Assembly: GCA_007115705.1 (NCBI GenBank)
Contig: QXEO01000549.1
Span: forward strand, 682,001-746,000
DNA: 64,000 nt
Origin: Dactylis glomerata
Lineage: Eukaryota > Streptophyta > Magnoliopsida > Poales > Poaceae
Reading direction: 5' to 3'
Shown: positions 12,401 through 23,372 of the stretch, piece by piece
Position numbering within the stretch: the stretch's first letter is position 1
Layout: the number at the start of each line of letters is the position of its first letter
Translations under genes and position numbers: made by a program
The notes under the pieces: model-generated
The model's database searches: none
The model's input: the letters and a program-made list of their open reading frames with translations, nothing else
What the model was told of the DNA's origin: nothing

Positions 12401-15400
12401 ACCATAAGTTATTTTCATTCTTTACAAAAGTCAAGTACAGCTTGCCAACTGTCCATAACCGAGGACGCGGCTATTCGAATAGTTTTGAAACCTCTGCAGA
12501 GGGGTACACTTTACCCACAAGATTCGATACATCTGCCGGGAGAAATCCACGGATCGTCATACACAAGGTATGCGAGGTTCAGATAATCAAACAAACTCTT
12601 TCACTTGCTCACTCTAGTATCGGATCCTTTCCTAGAGCCCGAGACACGGACATCTCCGTTCCGGCGTCTCTAGTTTTGCCCGCTCCAGGATGCTGGATGA
12701 ATGGAAATTTTCCACCCGGTTCAGAAGTACCCGCGCACGGTGCACTTCTATAAAGGATGATACAAGGCCTCCCATACTAGGGTAAACAAGCTACGGACTA
12801 AGCCCCTTCCCATTTAGGGGTAGTGTGGTCATACGGTAATGGTTGGCTCACATGGTACATCACTTATTATCATTTAGCAAATATGTTCCATAGTCCTTAG
12901 TCAAGATTATTTTTCCTTCATAAAACCATCATGTAGGAGAATCTCCATTTCAAGTTTTCAAGTTCAAGTTCAAGTCACCAAGTTCAAATGGGGTTCCACT
13001 TAGAGATGGCCTCAATTTTATTAGCGACTAAGCAACTACATTGAGTAATGATACCACTAAAATAGGGTTGGATAAACTCAGCTTGATGCTCTTGCTAAGC
13101 AAGATATCACTACACATCTATCATTCTACTCTAGCAATTCCATCATGCAATTTACTTAAAACAAGTAGAATGCAATAGTAAAACTAGGCATGTGGGGTAT
13201 GATTCAAAAGATGGCTTGCCTTGGTTGGCAAAGTGTCCGGGGTAGTCTTCTTCTTCTTGATAAAATTCCCCTTTAATATCCTCCTCAGCAACACTAGCGT
13301 CTAATAACGAATAAACACAAGGCACACAATCACTACACAATGCTAACAACACACCAATCACACATACTTGTTTTCAAACAATAGCATTCATGTTAGATTT
13401 TATTGAGTTGGGTTGCAAGGTTTCTTCCAAGTTTTCATCAAGGGTGTAAGTTAGATTTTTCTACCATGTGCCCTATGTTGTTTCCTTTCTAAGCATTGGT
13501 ATTCACTAGGGGTATTAGGACTAGTTCAAGTGGGGAGGGATTAATTAAGTGAATTGGTATTGAGGGAAAAACTAATCTAAGGGTATAATAGAGATCTATC
13601 ATTTTATGCTACAAACTAGGATTGGATTAGGGTTTAATTGATAGCACTAACAAGGTTTTAGTTGATTAAAGTTGAACTAAACAGTAGGTGAGTTAATTAG
13701 TGAGCTCATAAACCAAGTTTCAAGTTTTTAGGAGTTTTAAATAATTTTCTAGCAATTTCCTAAGATTAATAAGGCTATGGTCAAAGTAATCTTATTGAAT
13801 TAAATCCCTAACTCAATTTGGATTCCAACTAGTTTCAGAGGCTAGATCAATTCCTAAGCTTTCCAACGCATATTTATTTGCTAAAAATGGATTTCTAAAT
13901 CTCTTGGAATTAAAGTTTCAAAATCAAATCTGAAACATATTTGAAACAATTCGAAATAGGCGGGAAAATAAATAAAAAACGAATCGGACCGAATCTAACT
14001 GAGCTGGGCCGAATCCAGCAGAAACCCGAATGGGCCGGCCCAGATAACGCTTCGCCCGGGCGGGAAACGTTCGAAATCGAGCTGACAGGTGGGGCCTACG
14101 CGTCAGCTCACTTAACGCGCCGAATCGGTATGCTGCCGTTGGATTCTAATCCAACGGCGCTTCTGCGTCGTGTTCACGGCGAGGGCGGGAGCTCACCTGC
14201 GCACGGCGAGGAAGACGACGGCGACGGCGAGGCGCGTAGGGGAAGCAGGGCTTGACGGCGAGGGGCGGAAAAGACTCCGGCTGCACTCCTCCTCCAGTTC
14301 CCGGCGTTTGCTCGTCCAGCGGCGGCCCAACGCGGCGGCGCTGCCTACGTCCAGTAGCTCGCCGGCGGAGCTGGGGACGTCGAACGAGAGCGAGCGGGGA
14401 GAAGAGAGGGTGTCTGGGAGCTCTCTGGGAGTGGTGTGCGTTCAACTGCGTGATCGGAGGGGCTTTTTATAGGCCAGGCAGTCGATGGCGATGGCGTCCA
14501 GTGGGTGGCCGGTGCGGGGGCCCTAGCGACATGCGACGAGCAACACCGGGCGCGGCGGCCTTGCTCGCGTGCTGGCGGGGTTCTGTCTTGGCGGCGGGGC
14601 TCTGTGGGTCGGCGTTGGCGAGACCACGCCGGTCGGCAGCTTGCAGAGAGGAAGAGGGAGAGGAGAGGGGGGTCCGGGCGGTGTCCTCCTTTTCCTTCCC
14701 TGTCTCACGGCCTAGGTCGGAGCTGGGGAGGCTGGGCTCGATAGAGGGAGTGTCCACGACGTGGCTACATGGCCTGGGGCGAACGAGAACAGCGTCGTCC
14801 ACAGTGAACGTGGTTTTTCTGAAATTTTGCCCCCAGATGTTCGACACATTGCCCGCAAGAATTCAAAATTCAAATTTTTGAAAAGTGCCACTGTGGTTTG
14901 TCAACATATGGGACAAGGATTCTGGAGATATTTTTGTTCTGAAGAATTATCATGTTTTGCAAAAATTTGTATTTGAAATTAGGGTTTGGTTGCTGAATCA
15001 GATTCAAAGTTTGGCAGAAGTTTGAGTTAGGTTACACTTTGAATTTTGGTTTGAAACTTCTTGGTCAATTTAATGTGCAACTTGGTCAAGCTCAATTAAC
15101 TGATCACACCTTTACTTGAGTTACAGATTTCTTATTCTAAGTGCCCAAAGTAGGGTAGTCAATAATAGTTTCTAGATCAACTTTTTCTTCTCTTTTTCTT
15201 TCTTTCCTTTGTTTCTGGTTTCTTTGGCTCTTATAATTCTTCTCTAATGCATCTGTTGGTTAAGTTAGAATTAACTAACTATTGCACAACAACTTATCAC
15301 ACACATGAAATCATAAAAGACATATAATAGAAAATACATGCATACATGCAATATGAATGAACAAGTTTTATTTGGTCCAAAACTTGGCACTTTAATTCAT

Positions 15401-15778
15401 AGGAAGTGGATTACAAATATTTGGGTTGTTACATACTCTGTCATGCTTCCCTACAATCCACTGCCGGGAAGCTTTACGCAGCTAATCGACATTTTCAGAT
15501 CTAGTCAGCGAATTCATCGGCTGATAGAGCTCAATTTGGTGGCTAGTGCCAATTTTGCTCTTGGATGGATACGTAAGTGGCATCCAAGGCTTAATTATAG
15601 CTCCATGTCCCTAGGTTTTCCTCAAGGGGGAGTTAGGCTGCAGGTCCATATGGATGCTACACTCCAATAAGCGAGGAGGATTATCGCTAGATTGCTTCGA
15701 GAGGATGCCGCATTTTTCCGTGAGCACCATTACTTAAATCCCCTAGGAGTAGACGATTCTGATCATCCAATGTTGTGA
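9419..15778 (+). pseudogene. Antisense extra gene of the Gypsy element (Transposase_28-like), broken
   Basis: It runs opposite to gag and pol. The frame opens with MGKKKITNSSLSWVPSEF at 9419. It then carries the block usually annotated in plants as putative gypsy-type transposon (Pfam Transposase_28), including LTPNSILHIACFVTLCESFL near 9680 and WKKKWFYIKD near 9893. After a Lys/Ala-rich coiled coil (about 10280-10480) comes a probable intron (gtaagtatc at about 10484 to cttgcag at 10569), then a conserved acidic domain with FVGLWWKKKADMPDVDLKKL, further coiled coil (11360-11580), a second gtaag...ccag intron and a C-terminal piece after the solo LTR (FALGWIRKWHPRLNYSSMSL near 15555) ending at 15776-15778. 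Defects are a TAG at 9476, a TGA at 9878 (or a nearby frameshift), further stops near 10232-10290, and the solo LTR at 11851-15433. Its function in these elements is unknown. Confidence 0.7.
11851..15433 (-). mobile_element. Solo LTR, family B (3.58 kb)
   Basis: Starts tgtgacacccccg, ends ggttgttaca, with perfect TSD tactc (11846-11850 and 15434-15438). The antisense gene continues across the excised site. No PBS, PPT or second LTR is present, so it is a solo LTR left by recombination. The same family occurs inverted at 50591-54158. Orientation is inferred from the TGTAAC...GTCACA arrangement of the other large LTRs here. Contents are a GC-rich leader region (13990-14780 region), AT-rich flanks and a short exon-like block at 13220-13300. 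Several short frames in the GC-rich part are not credible genes. Confidence 0.88.
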
Positions 15779-16095
15779 TGCTCGTGTTGTATGTGTGCTT
15801 TGTATGTAGAACGCAAGAGTTTCTGTTTTCTGACTTCTATTGTCAGAAATTTTGTTTTATTCTCAAAGCGTTTATATTGTGTGTTTTGGTACGTTTACCG
15901 CAATTTTGTTGGAGGACACGTAAACTCAAATAGGAGGAACTTTGTCTTTATTTATGCTTGTAATGCAAGATACATGGGGTGTCCCAAAAGATCCGGCCAA
16001 TGACCCGTATTCTGGATCTAGAGGGCATTGCCCTAGAATAGCTCGTGGCTTTTACAGCCTTATTTTTCTACTCTACTTTTTGGCGTACTTGTTGC

Positions 16096-16840
16096 CTATG
16101 TCGCCGAAGTCTTCTCTTCTTCTCCTGTAGGTTTATCTTGGTATGATGACTGTACCCGCGGTTTTTTCACCTCTGGCTCTGTTGGGTGCCCTTTGAGTTG
16201 TTGTGCGATTCCTGTAGTCATGATTTTTGCCTTGTCTTTGGGTTCTCTGTAGCTTGCCATCATGTCGAAGTTTTGGGCCATCTTGTGAAATTCCTTGTCG
16301 CGTAGATCCGAGAGTTCAAAGCTTCCTTTTATTTTGATAATTCCATTAGAACCTGGCATTTTGAGTACCAGGTACGTATAGTGAGGCATTGCCATGAATC
16401 GCGAAAACGTGGGTCGCCCAAGGATCGCGTGATATTGTGATGGCCAGTCCAAGACTTCGAAGTCGAGCTTCTCTCTTCTGTAGTTTTGTCGATTCCCGAA
16501 GCAAACGTTGAGTGCTATTCAACCTAGTGGATAGTTAGCGCTCCCTGGGACGATTTCGTGGAAGGAACAGTAAGTTGGTTTCAGGAACTCTAATGAAATG
16601 TGCATTGCTCGTAGAGTCTTCGCGTATATAAGATTTATTCCGCTTCCTGCATCCATGAATACTCTGTCGACGTCGTATGTCCCAATTTGGGCTTTGAGTA
16701 CCAGAGGCGCGTTTCCTGGTCGAGGTACTATTATAGGGTGATCATCGCTGCTGAATTCTATGGGTTGCTCCGACCAGTTTAGATATTCCGTTGTTGCTAG
16801 AGGCGAAGTTACTGCTAGGTTAACTTGGCGAGTTATGCTT
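16096..16840 (-). pseudogene. Gypsy aspartic protease region (pol remnant)
   Basis: Minus-strand reading from 16840 gives EEKSITRQVNLAVTSP and then a retropepsin-like core with MDAGSGINLIYAKTL, where plant Gypsy proteases usually have D-G/T/S-G at the catalytic site. An in-frame TGA at 16519-16521 interrupts it. 22 codons later the frame continues with DWPSQYHAILGRPTF and PHYTYLVLKMPGSNG, the conserved protease end. Reverse transcriptase should follow but does not: the next recognisable sequence is the 3' end of the antisense gene. The upstream join to gag is broken by the CACTA element at 16848. The protease would process the Gag-Pol polyprotein; this copy is dead. Confidence 0.75.
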
Positions 16841-16847
16841 TTCTCCT

Positions 16848-16864
16848 CACTAGTAGGGAAAACC
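16848..16864 (+). repeat. CACTA left terminal inverted repeat
   Basis: CACTAGTAGGGAAAACC. Compared with the right end (27735-27751 inverted) one G is extra (GGG versus GG); otherwise the two ends match over about 16 bases. Confidence 0.92.
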
Positions 16865-16866
16865 TC

Positions 16867-17100
16867 TTCTGTGGCGCACCAAAATATGCATTCTGTGGCG
16901 CATGGGTGGTGCTCCACAGAATCTTCGCCACAAAAATAAGCATTCTGTGGCGCACCAGCACATGCGCCACAGAAATAAGGAATTCTGTGGCGCACCAAGA
17001 CCTAATGCGCCACAGAATTAAGGAATTCTGTGGCGCATTTTGCCTTGGTGCGCCACAGAATTAGGTGCGCCACAGAATTACAAGTTAGTGCGCCACAGAA
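16867..17100. repeat. CACTA left subterminal repeat array
   Basis: About ten copies of TTCTGTGGCGCA or its inverse TGCGCCACAGAA, often as head-to-head pairs about 30-40 bp apart. In En/Spm-type elements such arrays bind the element-encoded regulatory protein and are needed for transposition; that role is inferred here. Confidence 0.9.
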
Positions 17101-17372
17101 ATATTACAGGTTTTATACAGAAATTATTTTGTCTGGCGTATATATACAGGTATTAACAGATATAATATAGCAGTATACAGATATATCAACAGATTTCATG
17201 TAGCACAATTATATATCTCCATATACAACTCATTTCATATAGAATATTAACAGATTTCATATAGCTCCATGCATATACAACTCATCATACATATATATCT
17301 CCATACAACTCATAATCCATGCAAATTAAGTGCATCATCTCAAGATACAAATGAAGTGACACCGGCCGCCGC

Positions 17373-17609
17373 CTACACTAGGATGAAATAGAGTACTGCT
17401 CCGACGATGGTGAGCAAGAGCGAGAGCACAATGAAGGTCTTCATCTTGCTCTTGTTCGACTGGTGCTTCCTCCACTTGGCAACCGCCTCTTGTTGAGTCG
17501 GGTAGCCTTTGTAGCAGTTGCCGCTGAACTTGTGCACCTGTTCCTTGCAGTCCGTCCACTCCTCGTAGACTCCTGGAACCCGCCCCTCGAACACGACGTA
17601 CCACGTCAT
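17373..17609 (-). CDS. Small tail-anchored protein with viroplasmin / RNase H1 N-terminal domain
   Basis: 78 codons, starting with MTWYVVFEGRVPGVYEEW just after a splice-acceptor-like ccatag. Residues 3-45 match the caulimovirus viroplasmin/RNase H1 N-terminal fold: W-Y-V-V-F-x-G-R-x-P-G-V-Y, then W-x-x-C-x-x-Q-V, then the FSGNCYKGY signature. In eukaryotic RNase H1 this domain grips RNA/DNA hybrids. The C-terminal residues (about 56-78) form a hydrophobic stretch (FIVLSLLLTIVGAVLYFILV), suggesting a tail anchor. There is no RNase H catalytic domain. It lies about 235 bp downstream of the second CACTA gene and could be a separate gene or an alternative last exon of it. Its role in the transposon is unknown. 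Confidence 0.65.
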   Translation of the reverse strand: MTWYVVFEGRVPGVYEEWTDCKEQVHKFSGNCYKGYPTQQEAVAKWRKHQSNKSKMKTFIVLSLLLTIVGAVLYFILV

Positions 17610-17843
17610 CTCTATGGACACAAGGCATATTAGTATATAATGCAATGGAAAGAATTAGAGGGTTCACATGCATACATATTCACAAGAATTAAAGCAAGGA
17701 AATAATAATAAACCTAAAAGTCATATAGCATTGGTATCACATAAGTAATCAAGTTCAACTACATCGACTACAATAGTAATTGAAGTCCAACAACGGCACT
17801 AAGCAAGTTTATTTACAACACAGTAGGCACACCGGCCTCTCGA

Positions 17844-20800
17844 TCAACGAGACGTCTTGTTCATGGGCTCCGGGAACGGTTTGTACATGTCCTTCGTCGT
17901 CCACGTCCTTCCATCACCCTGCCTATGTAGGCGTTCTTCTATATCCCTCTTACACAACCCTCTGAGTTGGTGTAAGAGCCCCGATCTGTTGCATACATCT
18001 TCTACGATAATTTCTGATAGCTTTACTTGGATGCGATGGAAGTCTTCTCTAAGATCAGCATCGCTGATCTCCCCCGCCATTTTTTTGGGGTCTCGCTTAC
18101 TAGGTGGCAGACGCATCATCTCTGCATCCGCGACAAACCCTTTAAGGTGATGGAGGACATAGAAGGCCTCCTTCATGCTGTCATCTGGCTGCTTGATGCA
18201 AGGGAAGTTGATCACGTGCTTGAACCCCTGCTCTTTAGTGTCTGGCTTGATAAATTTCCCCTTCTCGTGGAAGATGCCTCCATTTTTGGAGTAGAAAAGG
18301 ATAGCCTCATCGAGAACACTCCTTATTCTGTTGTAGTCTTTCTTCGTCGTCGTACTCGACGAGTCGAAGTACTGGGCTAGGGACCACTTCGGGCAAAGAA
18401 CGACGAGTGTGCAGTATGTGTCCCTACTCAACACATGCAATTTAAATGGAATGTTGGAAATGATCGGCAATGGAAGAAATATATAAGAAAGCATAAGTTA
18501 CGACGGCCGAGAGCGAATGTGTACTTACTCGGGAAAGACAGGCAGAAGAATGGTGTTCTTCTCTTTGTTCATGAGCATGAAGCTCTGGAGGTACCGCACC
18601 GCCGCGGTCCGTGTGCTTGAGCCATCCACCAGCTGGCTATCGTGCATGTAGTAGGGATCCGCTACCGCGACGTTGGGGGGTCTCTCTCTCTTGATCTTCA
18701 TCTGAAGATTGATCGCGTATAGGCGAACCAAGTTATAGTCGAGCCGTTTCCAGTGAAATAGATTGAAGACGTCCTCGAACGCTATGAAGAAGATATCCGC
18801 GGGGTATGCTTGGACGAAGTTCGGGTCTGCTGCTGGCACCCTGACCGTGAACACCGGGTAATTTGGATCCTTGTCTTGAAGAAGGAGGCTCTCTAGAAAC
18901 TGAATATTTTGCTGCAAACTGATCATTGGTCCACTTGCGAGGTGTTCGAGGTCCTCAGGCAGTATCAGTTTACCAGCTTCATGAAGCCGGGACAAGCCAC
19001 CAGGTGTCCGTGGTACCATGTCGTCGGCCCGCATCTTCTTAGGAAGAGTCTGGCTCGAAGATGCGCCCTTTTTATTTCCTCTCTTCCTTGGCTTCTTCAC
19101 CTGACCTGCTGGGGGTGCTTCGGGTGCTGGTGGTGCTGATGGTGGGGTTGCTTGGGGTGCTGGTGGTGATGATGGTGGTGCAACGGGTCTTGGGTTGCTT
19201 GGGGTGCTGGTGGTGCTGATGGTGGAGCTTGGGGTGCTGGGGTTGATTCGCGTCGCTCCCCGACGATCGTCTTATACAGCGTGTTAGGGCTGAAAATGGT
19301 AGCCGGCTTGACTTGAGCTGGATTGCCAGCCTCCGGAGGAGTGTCTTGCAGAGAAAGACCCGTGAAGGTCAGGCGCTGCGTGACTGTAGTGGGACGACCA
19401 AGTTGATCGCCGTGAGTGCGGAAGGCTTCTTCATCCATATGAGGCATGTACATATCTTGGCTGCAGGCGCCAGTGTTGATGTAGGCATCGACGTCATCAT
19501 CATCATCGTTGCCATCAAGCGGCGCAATGTCCTGGAAGTTAGGTGGTGGCGGTTGCGATGCCGCCGCTTGGCGTACCTTGCGTTTGGTCGACGGTCGTTG
19601 CGGAAGCTTTCCCAACAGTTGTTGGTGGCGTGTGGTGGTAGCGGCGATCGCCGGTTCCTTCCGGGTGGCGGCGGCGACCGCCGGTTCCTTCAGGGTAGTG
19701 GCGGCAGCGACCGCCGGTTCCTTTCGGGTGGCGGCGGCGACCGCCGGTTCCTTCAGGGTAGTGGCGGCGGCGACCGCCGGTTCCTTAAGGGTGGGGCCGG
19801 CGCCGGGCCAGACGACCTTGGGCCGGATGATAGGGGAGGTGGCGCCGATGTTGCGCCTGACACTCGGAAGACCCCCACCCAGACGAATCTGGTTCTTCGG
19901 CCATGTCATAAGCCAGCCGATGCAATTCCCAAGGACCATAACGTCGTCCTCGTCTGTGCCCGGAGGTTGATCGGGGGGGAGGAGGTTGTGGTACTCCGGC
20001 ACTACCATTGCCAACTTCACCTTCACCAAATGATCTACAATGTTTCTGTGGTGCATAGTTCGGCTGGGCATGACAGTGCCGCTAGCAACATCCATCAACT
20101 TGCCGCCGGGCTCCACCACATGCAGGAGTATGCAAGGTTCGTCCTGAGTCAGGGGCATGTTGGATAAGATCAGCGCAAGGCATATATAGTTAAAGAAGAT
20201 GACGTGGAGAACTAACTAATGAGTTACCTTCTTGACGGCGTTGATCTCTGCTAATGTTGATACAAGGGCGTCGGTGCCGGCGCCGGGCCGCTCACTCTCG
20301 AGTGCATTATCAGGCACCACCACCCTATCAGCTTCCGCGGTTGGGGGCGTCGATGCGACCAGGTGGAGCGGCGGCGTCGGGGTCACCAGCGGTGACACTT
20401 GGTGACTTGAGTTACTGCCGCTGACGCTGGGCACATATATCGGCCCCTGTTGACCTGCCGCATTCCAAGCAGCTAACCCCTCCATCAAACCAGGGGGGAT
20501 GATCTGCCGGAGCCTCTCCTGCAGCTTCTCGTCCAGTAACTTACTCATCTCGGTCGGGTCCACTATTTTCTCTAGTGACTCCACCTTCTTCTTCAGCTCC
20601 TGAACCTTGGCTTTATCCTGCTTAGTCGACCTCCTCTCCTTTCTCGACTTGGCATCCGATCCGTAGTACTCGGATACCTTCATACTTGTGCCAAAGCCGG
20701 ACACACGGCCAGCCGACGTCGGTGGCTTGTCCAGGTCCCGTTCCTTGTCTGCGTTCGTCGCCCTGTTGAAAGGCGTGTCCCACGGTTCCGTCGACCCCTG

Positions 20801-21880
20801 GGACGACGGGCCAGCCGTAGAACTACCCTTCAACTCATTGTCCTTCAGACAAAGGAACTTAAGGTTAGCCCATTTGGCTTCATTGCTTAATAAGATCAGC
20901 GCAATAATAATATAGACTATCCTTACCAGGAGTTTCTCGAACTTCTTCACGTCGGGGTAATCCATAACAAATTCCCCCGTCTCCCAGTCTAAGTAGTAGC
21001 GGGACCGGACATAGTTCCTAGTCTGTATATCCGCGATTTTTAGCCAGGGGTTTTCTTTGCCCAGACGTATCATCTCGGCATCCTCCTTGTCCCAAGTGGG
21101 CTGTTTTCCTCGGTAACCGCCGCTTCCGCAACGGTGAGCCCCTAGGTTCAATTCCCGCATTTTCTTCCCCCAGGCGGTCCATTTTTTAGCCTCGTCAGTC
21201 TCTAAGGACGACTTGAATGCTTCGAAGTCTTCTCTAGAGAGTGTCGGGTCTTTGCGACTTATCTGCTCCCAGCTTTTACCTTTCTTGATCTTGTCCTTCA
21301 GCCGGGTTTTCCAGCTGCTCAAGGCGGTGCTCATCTTCGTGAGCGCTAAAGAGTCCACCTTTTTATTGAACGGCTGTGGGAACGTGTATCGTTGGTGAAG
21401 CTTCTGGAGGAGGGTTGCGGCCAAAGCCGCGTTGGCCTCGCTTCTGAGGTCTTGAGTGTTGAGCGGCACGGTTTCACGGACGATGCACCCTAGTTGCATC
21501 GCGTACCCTTTGGCAACCTTAGAAGGCTCCAAGGGTAGGCCACTTTCGGAGACCAACGTGAAAGGATCGGTGATGTTGGCTAGCACTTGCGGCCTCCGAT
21601 CCGCCCTTGGCCTCTTCGCCTTCCTCTTCTTCTTGGCCTCCTCAGGGTTGCCGCCGCTATCACCTTCCGTGCGGTCGGTGGTCTCTTCACCGGTCTCGGC
21701 GGCGTCATCCTGGCCCTCTTCCTCATCGCCGCTCTCAGAGGCGGCCCCCCAGCTCTCGTCCTCATCGCCGCGATCGGCGGCGCCCCCCCGGCCCTCTACC
21801 TCATGGTATTCCTCCCACCATGGCTTGTTGGCCTCTCTGGCGACTTCCTCCTGGGTCTTAGGGTTAGAAGTGCCCGACAT
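17844..21880 (-). pseudogene. CACTA second gene: TNP/En-Spm-like protein with Ulp1-like C-terminal domain
   Basis: The start is MSGTSNPKTQEEV at 21880, after a 5' UTR intron. Exon 1 (21880-20937) has an acidic N-terminus, a basic linker and a domain with LQKLHQRYTFPQPFNKKVDS and WEQISRKDPTLSREDFEAF, typical of plant En/Spm second-gene proteins. The donor is gtaagg at 20936. The next exon (about 20840-20227) contains a coiled coil (VQELKKKVESLEKIV). Another exon starts near 20140 (DEPCILLHVV) and has A/P-rich repeats KEPAVAAAT (minus strand, 19790-19650). Around 19140-19200 a frameshift turns a Pro/Ala linker into His-rich sequence; the correct frame resumes at 19100 and ends at LPVFPE (18525). 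After an intron (to about 18425), the last exon carries the C48/Ulp1-like end (YFDSSS, FYVLHHLKGF) and stops at 17844. The catalytic His and Cys positions look replaced. The usual role of the N-terminal part is binding the subterminal repeats. Confidence 0.7.
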
Positions 21881-21949
21881 GTTTATTTGCACTTCATTAA
21901 AAATAGGCAAATAGTTAGTACATAATGCAACGGAAAAAATCAAAATTTC

Positions 21950-22480
21950 GGCATGACTTTTGCTAATTTTTCTACCTATGAGTGCCCATTTCTCAACCGA
22001 AACGGAAGCGAATCAACACTTCGGGAGAAATGGGCAACTCAGTTTATTCATCCACACTTGACAACATCTCATAAGCATATATAACAGCAGATTATGGTCA
22101 AAATATCTCATTGCATAACACATAACAGCAGCAATATTCTCAAGATAATATGGAGTACAAAAATTATAAAGCTGCTGCTACAAAAATTTAACAGCTCAGC
22201 TTACATGAAGTTACATTATACAAGGCATATTTGCATCAAAATTTATCTGCCATTTTGCAGAGTGTAAATCATGGTTTTTGACAACAGTTCATTTTATGGC
22301 TGAAAAGAACATCATTTCTATGCATCCACGCCAATGCAAGTTACAGAAACTTCCTGTAAAAACCAATGTTCAGAATCGCTTCGCTGCCGTATCAATCCAT
22401 CGAAGCATGCTGCTGTTAACAGGAAATTATAAAGCTGCTGCTAATCGATTCTAACAGCGAGCAGGCGAGCAAGCGAGGAA
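21950..22480 (-). other. Probable 5' UTR intron of the second CACTA gene
   Basis: AT-rich sequence between the GC-rich leader (22490-22990) and the coding exon, whose acceptor would be the aag just before 21890 (minus strand ttaatgaag). No coding frame is seen. Confidence 0.4.
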
Positions 22481-22639
22481 CATCATTCTTGTTCGATTCT
22501 AACAGTGAGCAGGCGAGCAAGCGAGCGAGCAGGCAAGCATCGGGAGAAGGGCGCGTACCTAGAATCGGGCGGGGAAGGTGGTGGAGATGGCGCCGCCGAA
22601 CAGACGGTGTCGCGGCGTGCTCCTCTGCAGCGGCGGCGG

Positions 22640-22935
22640 CGCGACGACGGGGATCCTCTTATGCAGGGACGGCGGCGCGACGTGCTCCTCTTTGGGGGCG
22701 GCGGCGGGCTCCTCTTCGGGGGCGGCGGGCTCCTCTTCGGGGGCGCGGCGTGCTCCTCTTCGGGGGCGGCGGGCTCCTCTTCGGGGGCGGCGGGCTCCTC
22801 TTCGGGGGCGGCGGCGCGACGTGCTCCTCTTCGGGGGCGGCGGGGCTCCTCCTCTGCAGGGACGGCGGCGGGCTCCTCTTCGGGGGCGGCGGCGCGACGT
22901 GCTCCTCTTCGGGGGCGGCGGGGGTGGAGCGAGGA
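22640..22935. repeat. GC-rich minisatellite in leader of second CACTA gene
   Basis: Around ten imperfect copies of a unit of roughly 20 bp, ctcctcttcgggggcggcgg on the plus strand, sometimes with a cgcgacgtg interruption. On the minus strand this lies downstream of the likely promoter of the second gene, so it is probably transcribed leader sequence. Confidence 0.75.
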
Positions 22936-23043
22936 GTCGATCTCTGGCGGCTATCTAGGGTTTGCGGCGGCTATCTAGCGAGGAACAGAGAGAGAAGCAG
23001 TGCGCGGGGGAGGGGATCGATCCGCAGTTTTACTAAGTGTCAA

Positions 23044-23128
23044 AATTCTGTGGCGCATCTAATGGTGGGATGCGCCACCGAATTAGAGAATTCTGTGGCG
23101 CATCCCACTAATAGATGCGCCACAGAAT
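23044..23128. promoter_or_regulatory. Internal copies of the CACTA subterminal motif upstream of gene 2
   Basis: Four copies (two head-to-head pairs) of TTCTGTGGCGCAT / ATGCGCCACAGAA, the same motif as in the terminal arrays. They lie between the stop of the transposase gene and the leader of the second gene. One of the four has a changed base (gccaccgaat). As the second-gene product is the expected binder of this motif, autoregulation of its promoter is a reasonable inference. Confidence 0.6.
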
Positions 23129-23159
23129 TTATTTCCTTTTTTTTCTAAAAATTCTGTGT

Positions 23160-23315
23160 ATGCACTCCCTCTGTTTCAATGAATAAGGCTTATATTTTTT
23201 CTAAAAATTCAAAGAACCTGAAGTTTGACCAAATTTTCATATGATGTCTATATAATATTATAGTTGTCGATAGTTTCTAAAAATATAAGCCTTATGCTTT
23301 GGAATGTGCATACAC
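23160..23315. mobile_element. Degenerate Stowaway-like MITE
   Basis: Begins ctccctctgtttcaatgaat at about 23166, close to the Stowaway terminal consensus ctccctccgt. It has an inner inverted pair (aataaggcttatattttt and its inverse aaaaatataagccttat near 23279-23295). The right end is eroded (tttggaatgtgcata). No coding capacity. It lies between the two CACTA genes. Confidence 0.5.
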
Positions 23316-23372
23316 AAAAAAGTCTCGATCACACACACCAAAAAAATCTTCTCCGTCCGGTTCCGAGCTAGC

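Noticed and set aside
14252..14881. 209-codon GC-rich frame inside the family B solo LTR
   Set aside because: Not conserved in the other family B copy (51230-51850) and overlapped by long frames on both strands; compositional artefact.
11851..15433. Full retrotransposon inserted in the antisense gene
   Set aside because: No PBS, PPT, repeated ends or coding region; only one LTR length is present.
19140..19200. His-rich run (HHHHHHQHPKQPHHQHH) in the second CACTA gene
   Set aside because: Looks like a metal-binding tract but is the shifted-frame reading of a Pro/Ala linker after a frameshift.
19313..20167. Plus-strand frames of 284 and 153 codons
   Set aside because: Shadows of the second CACTA gene: the minus-strand frame has the family motifs and the repeats that keep the other strand open.
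22489..23148. 219-codon frame rich in Gly/Arg on the plus strand
   Set aside because: Created by the GC-rich minisatellite, whose period keeps several frames open; no start context or family signature.
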